A stretch of DNA of 6,688 nucleotides from an uncultured Chloroflexota bacterium (GTDB taxonomy: Bacteria > Chloroflexota > Limnocylindria > Limnocylindrales > CSP1-4). The first letter of the stretch is position 1; the number at the start of each line of letters is the position of its first letter. The stretch covers positions 1 to 6,688 of the forward strand of contig CAIYZX010000066.1 in NCBI GenBank assembly GCA_903930745.1, written 5' to 3'. Shown one piece after another: positions 1 to 5,699 of the stretch. The notes under the pieces were generated by a model. That model did not search any database, had not been told where the DNA came from, and was given only the letters and a program-made list of their open reading frames with translations. The position numbers and the translations under genes were made by a program.

Positions 1-480
1 CACCACCGCGTCCCCAAGCGCCCGCGCGGAGACCATCCAGGTCCCCGTGCCGTCCGCCACGGACGTGCACGAGACCGAGGCGCGGGGATTCGGGGTGAAG
101 GCCATGGAGCCGCCGGACGGTGCGAGGGTCAGCCCCGCCGTCCCTGTTGCCTCCAGGTGCACGGGCGCCCGGTACGTGAGGCCCAGCAGCACGGACCCCG
201 GCGCAGCCACCACGAGCGCGACGAGCAGCCCCGCCGTCACCTGCTGGACCGCCATCCCAACGCCCGCCGCCCGGCTCCACAGCCGCAGCGCGGTGCCGAT
301 CAGCGCCCCAGCCACCAGGATCCCGCCGACCAGCATCAGCAGCACGACAGCGCCCAGCTGCGCCATCCCACCAAGGCTTGCCGAGTACGCCGCCTGCCAC
401 CCAAGCCACGCACCGGGCACGGCACCGATGGCCACGGGCCACCAGCGGCGAAGGACGCGCGCGACGCCGATCCTGGTCAT
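1..480 (-). CDS. Membrane protein of unknown function, N-terminal part (runs off left edge)
   Basis: The frame is open from an ATG at 480 (read leftward) to the window edge, giving 160 residues with no stop, so the C-terminus is missing. A GGAG sits seven bases before the ATG, which supports this start. After a basic N-terminus (RVLRRWW, about residues 8-14) there are hydrophobic stretches at about 15-32, 42-64 and 81-101. A polar segment rich in Thr, Ser, Gly and Pro follows, with one Cys at 138. The likely topology is three membrane helices followed by a soluble or extracytoplasmic domain. I do not recognise the family. It is transcribed away from moeA and has no evident link to the tungsten genes. 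The hydrophobic pattern and the Shine-Dalgarno site make a real gene likelier than the overlapping plus-strand frames, whose Ser/Pro/Arg/His-rich translations look like shadows. Confidence 0.72.
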   Translation of the reverse strand, partial: MTRIGVARVLRRWWPVAIGAVPGAWLGWQAAYSASLGGMAQLGAVVLLMLVGGILVAGALIGTALRLWSRAAGVGMAVQQVTAGLLVALVVAAPGSVLLGLTYRAPVHLEATGTAGLTLAPSGGSMAFTPNPRASVSCTSVADGTGTWMVSARALGDAVV

Positions 481-660
481 GCCGGCACTCCACTGACGTC
501 GGTCCCGGGGCGGGTGGACTGGCCTGCTCCGGCGAGCCCGCGCCCCGGCCCTCAGCGTATCGACGCCCGGGGTCCCGCGCTGTGACAGCCCGGCAGCTCG
601 GTGATCACGCGCACGCCGTGGAGTACCATCCGAACCCGTCCCTCGCCACGCGGACCCGTT

Positions 661-674
661 GTCACGTGCGTGAC
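661..674. promoter_or_regulatory. Inverted repeat upstream of moeA (possible operator)
   Basis: GTCACG and CGTGAC form perfect 6-bp arms around a TG spacer, 45 bp before the chosen moeA start. The position suits a regulator site in or near the leader. No known regulator motif is recognised, and 6-bp arms can occur by chance in GC-rich DNA. Confidence 0.25.
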
Positions 675-705
675 CACAGTGGTCTGCGCGTGGTCGCACC
701 GCACC

Positions 706-710
706 GGAGA
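706..710 (+). promoter_or_regulatory. Ribosome binding site deciding the moeA GTG start
   Basis: GGAGA ends nine bases before the GTG at 720. It is the only good Shine-Dalgarno match ahead of an in-frame start near the expected MoeA N-terminus. It therefore favours 720 over in-frame GTGs at 666 and 690 and over the far-upstream ATG at 378. Confidence 0.65.
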
Positions 711-719
711 CCGGCAACC

Positions 720-1937
720 GTGCCCGCTTTGGACATCGCTCGGCGCCTCATCCTGGACAGGCTTGGCCCGCTTCCGGCCGAGGACGTGTCGCTAATGGAT
801 GCCAACGGCCGCGTGCTCGCCGAGGACGTCAGGGCGCCGTTCGACATGCCGCGCTGGGACAACTCCGCGATGGACGGGTTCGCGCTGCGGGCGGCCGATA
901 CCGGCCCCGGCGCGCTCCTCCCGATCGCGCGAACGATCGCCGCGGGCGACCTCGCAGGTTCCGGCCTGGCTGTCGGCCACGCAATCCGCATCCTCACCGG
1001 GGCGCCCATGCCGCCCGGCGCGGACACCGTGGTGCCGTTCGAGGAGGTGGTGGAGGCGGACGGCGCCATCCGCCTGGCAGGGACCGCGGAGCCCGGCAAC
1101 CACGTCCGCTCCAGGGGCGGTGACCTGCGCGAGGGGGCCATCGGGCTGCCCGCGGGGCGCCTGGTGGGACCGCCGGAGATTGCCGTCCTGGCCTCGTTCG
1201 GCCGGACCACCGCTGCCGTGCACCGCCGCCCGCGCGTCGCCATCCTGTCAACCGGCAATGAGCTCCTGGCGCCCGGCACGCCCCTGACGCCCAGCGCCAT
1301 CTACGACAGCAACGGGCCCATGCTCGCGGCGGCCACCGCCCGGGCCGGCGGCATCCCCGTTGCCCTCGGCGCCGCGGCAGACGATCACGAGATGCTCCGG
1401 ACCCTCCTCGTCGAGGGGCTCCGGGCGGACATCCTCATCACGTCCGCGGGCGTCTCCACCGGCGAGCGCGACCTCGTGCGGGAGACCCTCGCGGAGCTGG
1501 GCGCCGAGGAGGTCTTCTACCAGGTGGCGATCCAGCCGGGCCGGCCGTTCGCCTGTGCCTTCGCGGGCGCCACGTGCGTCCTGTCGCTTCCCGGCAACCC
1601 GGTGGCGGCGATGCTCACCTTCGAGGTCCTGGTCCGCCCGGCGATCCGGCGCCTCGTGGGCGTGACGCCCGCCGAGGTGGCACCCGCCCGCGCGCGTCTC
1701 GCCGAGCCGGTCCAGCCCAGGCCTGATCGCGTGACGCTCCAGCGGGTCACGATCCAGCGCGACGCGGACGGCCTCGTGGCCACCAGCTCCGGCCGCCAGG
1801 CCACGGGGTTCCTCACCACGCTCGCCAACGCGAGCGCCGTCGCGTTCATCCCGTCCGGCCCCAGCCGTCTGCCGGCGGGCACCATCGTGGACATCGCGTT
1901 CCTGCGCCACGAGGACGCCATGGGCGAGGGACAGTGA
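720..1937 (+). CDS. moeA: MoeA: molybdopterin molybdenumtransferase (Mo/W insertase)
   Basis: MoeA catalyses the last step of cytoplasmic molybdenum/tungsten cofactor synthesis, inserting the oxyanion metal into (adenylylated) molybdopterin. The GTG at 720 gives 405 residues, the usual MoeA size. The N-terminal domain carries DNSAMDGF (47-54) and ILTGAPMPPGAD (91-102). The MoCF-like catalytic domain shows STGNEL (177-182), IYDSN (194-198), TSAGVSTGERD (241-251, normally TSGGVS-G--D) and SLPGNP (289-294). A C-terminal beta domain follows from about 325. The start matches where family members begin (short helix, then LPAEDV) and has a GGAGA site at the right distance. It lies 125 bp upstream of aor on the same strand and in a cluster with a tungstate importer, so I infer it serves tungstopterin assembly here. 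The sequence alone does not show metal preference. A general housekeeping MoeA is the alternative. Confidence 0.95.
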   Translation: MPALDIARRLILDRLGPLPAEDVSLMDANGRVLAEDVRAPFDMPRWDNSAMDGFALRAADTGPGALLPIARTIAAGDLAGSGLAVGHAIRILTGAPMPPGADTVVPFEEVVEADGAIRLAGTAEPGNHVRSRGGDLREGAIGLPAGRLVGPPEIAVLASFGRTTAAVHRRPRVAILSTGNELLAPGTPLTPSAIYDSNGPMLAAATARAGGIPVALGAAADDHEMLRTLLVEGLRADILITSAGVSTGERDLVRETLAELGAEEVFYQVAIQPGRPFACAFAGATCVLSLPGNPVAAMLTFEVLVRPAIRRLVGVTPAEVAPARARLAEPVQPRPDRVTLQRVTIQRDADGLVATSSGRQATGFLTTLANASAVAFIPSGPSRLPAGTIVDIAFLRHEDAMGEGQ

Positions 1938-1968
1938 CGGTTCCGCGCGGGTGCACACCGCGAGCCTG

Positions 1969-1982
1969 ATCGCAATTGCGAT
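1969..1982. promoter_or_regulatory. Perfect 14-bp palindrome, candidate operator
   Basis: ATCGCAATTGCGAT is an exact dyad with an AATT centre, 80 bp before the aor start. A 7-of-8 copy of its half-site, ATCGCTAT, begins at 2001, 32 bp downstream (about three helical turns) and overlapping the candidate -10. Another ATCGC begins at 2044. This arrangement is typical of a dimeric regulator site. I do not recognise the motif and cannot name the regulator. Confidence 0.45.
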
Positions 1983-2050
1983 GCCGGATTCGAGCCCGCC
2001 ATCGCTATGCTGCACACAACGTCCGACAGCCAACCAACGCACCATCGCGA

Positions 2051-2057
2051 GAGGTGG
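2051..2057 (+). promoter_or_regulatory. Ribosome binding site of aor
   Basis: GAGGTGG ends five bases before the ATG at 2063. This identifies the true start, which also coincides with the beginning of AOR homology (TGRILHVDLTAG). In-frame codons back to 1976 have no such site and no family-like sequence. Confidence 0.8.
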
Positions 2058-2062
2058 ACACC

Positions 2063-3958
2063 ATGGCGAACGAGGTCACCGGCCGGATCCTGCACGTGGA
2101 TCTCACCGCGGGAACCACCCAGATCGAGACCCCGCCCGAGTCCTTCTTCCGGACCTACCTTGGCGGCTCCGCGATGGGCGTCTACTACATCCTCCGCGAC
2201 ACGCCCAAGGGCGTGGGCGGGCTTGACCCGGCCAACCTCCTGACGTTCATGTGCAGTCCGCTGACGGGCGCCCCCATCGCCGGACAGAGCCGCGTGACCA
2301 TCAGCGCCCGCTCGCCCCTCGTTGACGGCATCGGCGACAGCCAGGGCGGCGGCTTCTGGCCGGCGGAGCTCAAGTTCGCGGGCTTCACGGGCATCACCAT
2401 CCGGGGCCGCGCAGCGGAGCCGGTCTACCTCTGGATCCAGGACGGCGAGGTGGAGATCCGCCCGGCGAGCCACCTCTGGGGCAAGTCCACGTCGGAGACC
2501 ACGGACGCCCTCAAGGAGGAGTTGGCCGACCCCAAGGTTGAGGTCATGGCCATCGGCCCGTCCGGTGAGCGCCTGTCCAGCCTTGCGTCCGTCATGAGCA
2601 TGGCCAACCGCGCCAACGGCCGCACGGGCATGGGCGCCGTGATGGGATCCAAGAACCTCAAGGCCGTCGTGGTGCGCGGCCACACCCGCAAGGTGCCGAT
2701 CGTGGACGCGGCCGTGGTGGGCCGGCTCGCGAAATGGGGCTCCAAGGAGATCCCGAACAACGGCGACGTCGCGGGCCTCCAGCAGCACGGCACCCAGAGC
2801 GTGCTCGAGTCGCAGCACGCCGCCGGCGGCCTCCCCACGTTCAACTACAACGCCGGCCAGTTCGCGGGCTACGAGGCCATCTCCGGCGAGACGATGACCG
2901 CCACGATCCTCACGGCGCGCGAGACCTGCTACTCCTGCGCCGTCCGCTGCAAGCGCGCGGTGGAGGCGGAGTTCGAAGGCCGACACGTGGATCCGCGCCA
3001 CGGTGGCCCGGAGTACGAGACCGCGTCCGTGTTCGGCTCCTACTGCGGCGTTGACGACCTCGCGGCCGTCGCGCTGGCCAACCAGGTCTGCAACGAGGCC
3101 GGGCTGGACACCATCGGTGCCGGCGCGACCATCGCCTGGGCCATGGAGTGCTTCGAGAGCGGCGCCCTGACGGAGGCCGAGATCGGGTTCCCGGCACCCT
3201 TCGGGAACGCATCGGCCATGATCCGGCTGCTCGACATGATCGTGAGCCGCCAGGGCATCGGCGACGTGCTGGCCCACGGCTCCCGCAAGGCCGCAGACCT
3301 GCTGGGCAAGGGCCACGATCACCTCATCACGGTCAAGGGCGCCGAGGCGCCTGCCCACATGCCGCAGGCCAAGCGCTCCCTGGGCGTGATCTACGCGGTC
3401 AACCCGTTCGGCGCCGACCACCAGTCCTCCGAGCACGATCCGATGATCGAGGAGGGCGCCGCGGACCTGTACATGGAGCGGATGGCGCTCCTGGGCTTCT
3501 CGGAGCGGCTGCCCTACGACTCCTTCGGGCCGGACAAGGTCCGCTACGCCATCGTGACGCAGCGGTTCTACAGCTTCCTGGACTCGGCGGACCTCTGCCA
3601 GTTCGTCTGGGGTCCCACGTGGTCCCTGCTGGGCCCGCAGGAGGCCGTGGACTTCGTGAAGGGCGTCACCGGCTGGGAGGACTTCGACCTGGACGAGCTC
3701 CAGGAGATCGGCGAGCGGCGCATCAACATGCTGCGTGCCTTCAACGCCCGCGAGGGTATTGACCGCAGCGCCGACAGGCTGCCCGCGAAGTTCTTCCTGC
3801 CGCTGCAGGGGACCGGGCCCACGAAGGGCGTGGCGCTTGACCCGGTGGCCATCGAGGGCGCGCTGGACGAGTACTACCGCCTCGCGGGCTGGGATGTCGC
3901 CAGCGGCAACCCCACCCCCGAGACGCTGGAGCGCCTGGGGCTCGCCTGGGTCTCCTAG
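2063..3958 (+). CDS. aor: Aldehyde ferredoxin oxidoreductase (tungsten AOR family)
   Basis: AOR family enzymes oxidise aldehydes to carboxylates (or run in reverse) using a tungsten bis-pyranopterin and a 4Fe-4S cluster, passing electrons to ferredoxin. The protein has 631 residues against about 605 for the archaeal prototype, and is complete. The N-terminal domain (about 1-210) has the expected YLGGSAMG, PLTGAPIAGQSR, GIGDSQGGGFWPAELKFAG (from 89) and MGSKNLKAVVVRG. The C-terminal domain follows. Cluster cysteines are clear: C289, C292 and C296 (CxxCxxxC), and C512. Pterin-contact motifs are N344-x-x-G-L-D349 and D507-SADL-C512; the second has Asp510 where DxxGLC has Gly. GPEYET (from about 315) and GADH are also present. 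No signal peptide is seen, so it is cytoplasmic. It sits between moeA and tupA, as expected for a tungsten enzyme. No AorA or AorC partner is nearby. The substrate cannot be read from sequence; formaldehyde, glyceraldehyde-3-phosphate or other AOR subtypes are not excluded, although the overall motif pattern is closest to broad aldehyde AORs. Confidence 0.95.
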   Translation: MANEVTGRILHVDLTAGTTQIETPPESFFRTYLGGSAMGVYYILRDTPKGVGGLDPANLLTFMCSPLTGAPIAGQSRVTISARSPLVDGIGDSQGGGFWPAELKFAGFTGITIRGRAAEPVYLWIQDGEVEIRPASHLWGKSTSETTDALKEELADPKVEVMAIGPSGERLSSLASVMSMANRANGRTGMGAVMGSKNLKAVVVRGHTRKVPIVDAAVVGRLAKWGSKEIPNNGDVAGLQQHGTQSVLESQHAAGGLPTFNYNAGQFAGYEAISGETMTATILTARETCYSCAVRCKRAVEAEFEGRHVDPRHGGPEYETASVFGSYCGVDDLAAVALANQVCNEAGLDTIGAGATIAWAMECFESGALTEAEIGFPAPFGNASAMIRLLDMIVSRQGIGDVLAHGSRKAADLLGKGHDHLITVKGAEAPAHMPQAKRSLGVIYAVNPFGADHQSSEHDPMIEEGAADLYMERMALLGFSERLPYDSFGPDKVRYAIVTQRFYSFLDSADLCQFVWGPTWSLLGPQEAVDFVKGVTGWEDFDLDELQEIGERRINMLRAFNAREGIDRSADRLPAKFFLPLQGTGPTKGVALDPVAIEGALDEYYRLAGWDVASGNPTPETLERLGLAWVS

Positions 3959-3976
3959 AGCTCGCCTGGGCCTCCT
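3940..3976. repeat. Tandem duplication spanning the aor stop codon
   Basis: The 17 bases at 3940-3956 recur at 3960-3976 with one mismatch (T3951 versus C3971), a 20-bp period. The first copy encodes the last aor residues and the first base of its TAG; the second lies just downstream. A further CGCCTGGG at 3932-3939 precedes both copies. It looks like a slippage-type tandem duplication of the gene tail. Confidence 0.7.
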
Positions 3977-4046
3977 GGGGGTCCAGCCGCCCCGTATCAT
4001 GCCGCCATGCCGGCACTACCGGCGAAGGCATGAAGGGAAGAGAATC
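3959..4046 (+). promoter_or_regulatory. tupA leader with candidate -10 and alternative stem-loops
   Basis: TATCAT at 3995-4000 is one mismatch from the consensus -10 and lies 46 bp before the tupA ATG, but no -35 is evident at standard spacing. Downstream, CATGCC (4006-4011) can pair with GGCATG (4027-4032). Alternatively GCCGG (4009-4013) can pair with CCGGC (4019-4023) around a five-base loop. The two pairings share bases and exclude each other. The purine-rich Shine-Dalgarno (4033-4042) begins right after the outer stem. Confidence 0.4.
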
Positions 4047-4964
4047 ATGGGACGGATGACCGGCGCGGTGCAGCGCGCCCTCCTGGCTGGCACGCTTGCG
4101 ATCCTTGCAGCATGTTCGGGGGGTGCAGCGTCCCCCTCGCCCACGCCGGCACCCACGGCCCCTCCGGCCACCACCGCTCCGTCGGCCGCGGCGTCGATGG
4201 ACCTCATCCTGGCCACCACCACGTCCACGCAGGACTCGGGCCTTCTCGACGTGCTCGTCCCGGCATTCGAGAAGGCCTCCGGCTACAAGGTCAAGACCGT
4301 TGCCGTGGGCAGCGGCGCGGCGCTCAAGCTGGGCTCTGAGGGCAACGCTGACGTCCTGCTCGTCCACTCGCCCGCCGCCGAGGTGGAGTTCATGGACGCG
4401 GGCAGCGGCGTTGACCGCGCGCTCGTCATGCACAACTCGTTCCTCATCGTTGGTCCGGACTCGGATCCCGCGGGCATCAAGGGGATGACCTCGGCCGCCG
4501 ACGCGTTCCAGAAGATCGCGGACACGAAGTCCGTGTTCGTGAGCCGCGGTGACGGCTCCGGCACCGAGACCAAGGAGCTTGGCTACTGGAAGAAGCTGGG
4601 CATCACGCCGGATCCCGCGTGGTACGTCCAGTCCGGCCAGGGCATGGGCGCCACCCTCCAGGTGGCCTCCGAGAAGAGCGGCTACACGCTCACGGACATC
4701 GCGACGTGGGCGGCCACCAAGGACAGCCTCGCGCTCGTGTCGGTGGTGGAGGGCGATCCGTCGCTGCTCAACATCTACCACGTGATCGGCGTCAATCCGG
4801 CCACCTGGCCCAAGGTGAATGCGGCGGGCGCCAAGGCGTTCGAGGCGTTCCTGCTCTCGGCCGATGGCCAGGCGATGATCGGCGCGTTCGGCCAGGACAC
4901 GTACGGCATGCAGCTGTTCGTGCCGGATGCCGGCAAGTCCGAGGAGAGCCTCACCCAGCCCTGA
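4047..4964 (+). CDS. tupA: TupA: tungstate-binding lipoprotein of ABC importer
   Basis: TupA captures tungstate outside the membrane and delivers it to TupB. The 305-residue protein starts with a basic tip, a hydrophobic helix and a lipobox LAAC with Cys23, followed by a Ser/Pro/Thr/Ala-rich tether to about 50. The mature domain begins with ATTTSTQDSGLL (56-67), the TupA hallmark oxyanion loop. ADVLLVHSPAAE (101-112), SRGDGSGTETKE (166-177), GQGMGATL (197-204) and YTLTD (213-217) follow, all placed as in TupA. The usual form of the second loop is SRGDDSGTH-KE, so Gly170 and Glu174 replace Asp and His. The ATG at 4047 has GGGA eight bases upstream and puts the signal peptide at the terminus. 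It lies 88 bp after aor and 87 bp before tupB. ModA or WtpA are less likely because they lack the TTTST-Q-SGL start. Tungstate selectivity is known for the family and is not shown by the sequence itself. Confidence 0.93.
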   Translation: MGRMTGAVQRALLAGTLAILAACSGGAASPSPTPAPTAPPATTAPSAAASMDLILATTTSTQDSGLLDVLVPAFEKASGYKVKTVAVGSGAALKLGSEGNADVLLVHSPAAEVEFMDAGSGVDRALVMHNSFLIVGPDSDPAGIKGMTSAADAFQKIADTKSVFVSRGDGSGTETKELGYWKKLGITPDPAWYVQSGQGMGATLQVASEKSGYTLTDIATWAATKDSLALVSVVEGDPSLLNIYHVIGVNPATWPKVNAAGAKAFEAFLLSADGQAMIGAFGQDTYGMQLFVPDAGKSEESLTQP

Positions 4965-4983
4965 GGCGGCGGAGCGTGACCGC

Positions 4984-5055
4984 ATGAGAACCGGGTTCCG
5001 CCTGCCGGACGGTCCGGCAGGCCAGGCAGACCCGGCATGCCCGGAGGTGGCGTGA
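4984..5055 (+). CDS. Possible 23-residue small ORF coupled to tupB
   Basis: An ATG at 4984, nine bases after GGAG (4971-4974), opens 23 codons that end at a TGA at 5053-5055. This stop overlaps the tupB GTG as GTGA. The peptide would be MRTGFRLPDGPAGQADPACPEVA, with no recognisable domain. The arrangement fits a translated linker that carries ribosomes through the hairpin at 5000-5022 to the tupB start. Frames of this length are common by chance at this GC content, so only the Shine-Dalgarno and the GTGA overlap argue for it. Confidence 0.25.
   Translation: MRTGFRLPDGPAGQADPACPEVA
5000..5022 (+). repeat. Inverted repeat / strong hairpin between tupA and tupB
   Basis: GCCTGCCGGAC (5000-5010) and GTCCGGCAGGC (5012-5022) are exact reverse complements around one G. 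As RNA this gives a ten-pair stem with a CGG triloop. The hairpin could stabilise the upstream tupA message or reduce readthrough, so that binding protein exceeds permease, a pattern known in other ABC importer operons. As DNA it could equally be an operator. Confidence 0.65.
5043..5049 (+). promoter_or_regulatory. Ribosome binding site deciding the tupB GTG start
   Basis: GGAGGTG is a near-perfect anti-Shine-Dalgarno match just before the GTG at 5052 (four bases after GGAGG). The in-frame ATG at 5037 has no upstream site and would place this sequence inside the coding region. Confidence 0.6.
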
Positions 5056-5699
5056 GCAGCAACATCGTCGAGATCACGCTGCTCTCGCTCGCCGTCTCCG
5101 GTGCGGCCACGCTCATCAGCCTGTTGATCGGCCTGCCGATCGGGACCTGGCTGGCGCTGGCCAGGTTCCGATCGCGGGACGTGGTGATCAGCGTGGTCAA
5201 CACCGGCATGGCCCTGCCCCCGGTGGTGGCCGGTCTCGCCGTGGCGATCCTGCTGTGGCGCAGCGGCATCCTCGGCGGGCTTGGACTCATGTACACGCCG
5301 GGCGCCATGGTGATCGCCGAAGTGGTGATCGCGGTGCCCGTGGTCATCGGGCTCAGCGCCGCGGGCCTGGGCCAGCTCGATCCGCGCCTGCGGCTCCAGC
5401 TCCTGGGCCTGGGCGCCTCGCGCCCGCAGCTCGTCTGGTGGCTCTGGCGCGAGGCCCGTCTCCCCCTGCTCACCGCGGTGATGGCCGCGTTCGGGAGCGT
5501 GATCTCCGAGGTGGGGGCGGCCATGATGGTGGGCGGCAACATCGCCCACGAGACACGGGTGCTCACCACGGCGATCGTCCTGGAGACGGGCCGCGGCGAG
5601 CTGGGCAACGCGGTGGTTCTCGGCCTGGTCCTCCTGGCCCTCGCGTTCATGGTCAACGGCGTCCTCACGTGGGCGCAGCAGCGCGGTGCCAGGCGATGA
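5052..5699 (+). CDS. tupB: TupB: tungstate ABC transporter permease
   Basis: TupB forms the membrane channel of the importer and works with TupA and TupC. The GTG start gives 215 residues, slightly short but within the family's size; starting at the ATG at 5037 would add five. Hydrophobic segments lie at about 7-35, 51-70, 84-106, 139-160 and 186-207, giving the usual five helices. ALPPVVAGL (54-62) is the conserved second-helix motif. The cytoplasmic coupling loop with LGASRPQ (about 120-126) lies between helices 3 and 4 and docks onto the ATPase. The family-specific stretch ISEVGAAMMVGGNI---TRVLTTAIVLET (151-179) distinguishes TupB from ModB or CysT permeases. Its stop overlaps the tupC ATG (ATGA at 5696-5699), so the two are probably translationally coupled. 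Confidence 0.93.
   Translation: MSSNIVEITLLSLAVSGAATLISLLIGLPIGTWLALARFRSRDVVISVVNTGMALPPVVAGLAVAILLWRSGILGGLGLMYTPGAMVIAEVVIAVPVVIGLSAAGLGQLDPRLRLQLLGLGASRPQLVWWLWREARLPLLTAVMAAFGSVISEVGAAMMVGGNIAHETRVLTTAIVLETGRGELGNAVVLGLVLLALAFMVNGVLTWAQQRGARR

Larger units (their letters stand above)
481..719. other. Divergent intergenic region between membrane-protein gene and moeA
   Basis: This 239-bp gap separates two divergent starts and must hold promoters for both genes. On the plus strand a TACCAT at 624-629 could be a -10 element for moeA, but no convincing -35 hexamer lies 16-18 bp upstream. An 8-bp palindrome (GTGATCAC, 601-608) and a 6+2+6 dyad at 661-674 are present. No RNA gene or recognisable riboswitch fold was seen. 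The plus-strand frame continuing upstream of moeA through this gap translates to a low-complexity Arg/Pro/His-rich stretch and is not credible as protein. Confidence 0.5.
1938..2062 (+). promoter_or_regulatory. moeA-aor intergenic region, candidate promoter/operator for aor
   Basis: The 125-bp gap is less GC-rich than the flanking genes. It holds a perfect 14-bp palindrome (1969-1982), a TATGCT that could serve as -10 (2006-2011), and the aor Shine-Dalgarno. The TTGCGA inside the palindrome (1976-1981) resembles a -35 but lies 24 bp from TATGCT, too far for a standard sigma-70 spacer. aor may therefore have its own regulated promoter as well as readthrough from moeA. Confidence 0.4.
4965..5051 (+). 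promoter_or_regulatory. tupA-tupB spacer with two dyads
   Basis: This 87-bp spacer is unusually structured. GAACC-G-GGTTC forms a small dyad at 4988-4998, and a larger one with 11-bp perfect arms follows at 5000-5022. Arms CCGGGT (4991-4996) and ACCCGG (5030-5035) could enclose the larger hairpin as an outer stem. A short ORF with its own GGAG site crosses the whole structure (see 4984-5055). No T-run follows, so it is not a standard intrinsic terminator. Confidence 0.5.

Noticed and set aside
47..585. Plus-strand frames of 149 and 142 codons at the left end
   Set aside because: The minus strand here encodes a plausible membrane protein with hydrophobic helices and a ribosome site, while the plus-strand frames read as Ser/Pro/Arg/His-rich shadows.
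378..719. N-terminal extension of moeA from the upstream ATG
   Set aside because: The added 114 residues are Arg/Pro/Ser-rich, overlap the divergent gene, and match nothing at the MoeA N-terminus. The GTG at 720 has a good Shine-Dalgarno.
481..719. Molybdenum/tungsten cofactor riboswitch upstream of moeA
   Set aside because: Only short isolated dyads were found; nothing resembled a multi-helix aptamer. A covariance-model search could overturn this.
1517..4000. An 827-codon open frame on the minus strand, antisense to moeA and aor
   Set aside because: It lies opposite two genes with clear family motifs. Its translation is Arg/Ala/Gly/His-rich without domain features, a normal effect of high-GC codon use on the opposite strand.
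5000..5022. Intrinsic transcription terminator between tupA and tupB
   Set aside because: The stem is strong but no T-rich tract follows, and tupB begins 30 bp later on the same strand. Kept as a hairpin or operator instead.
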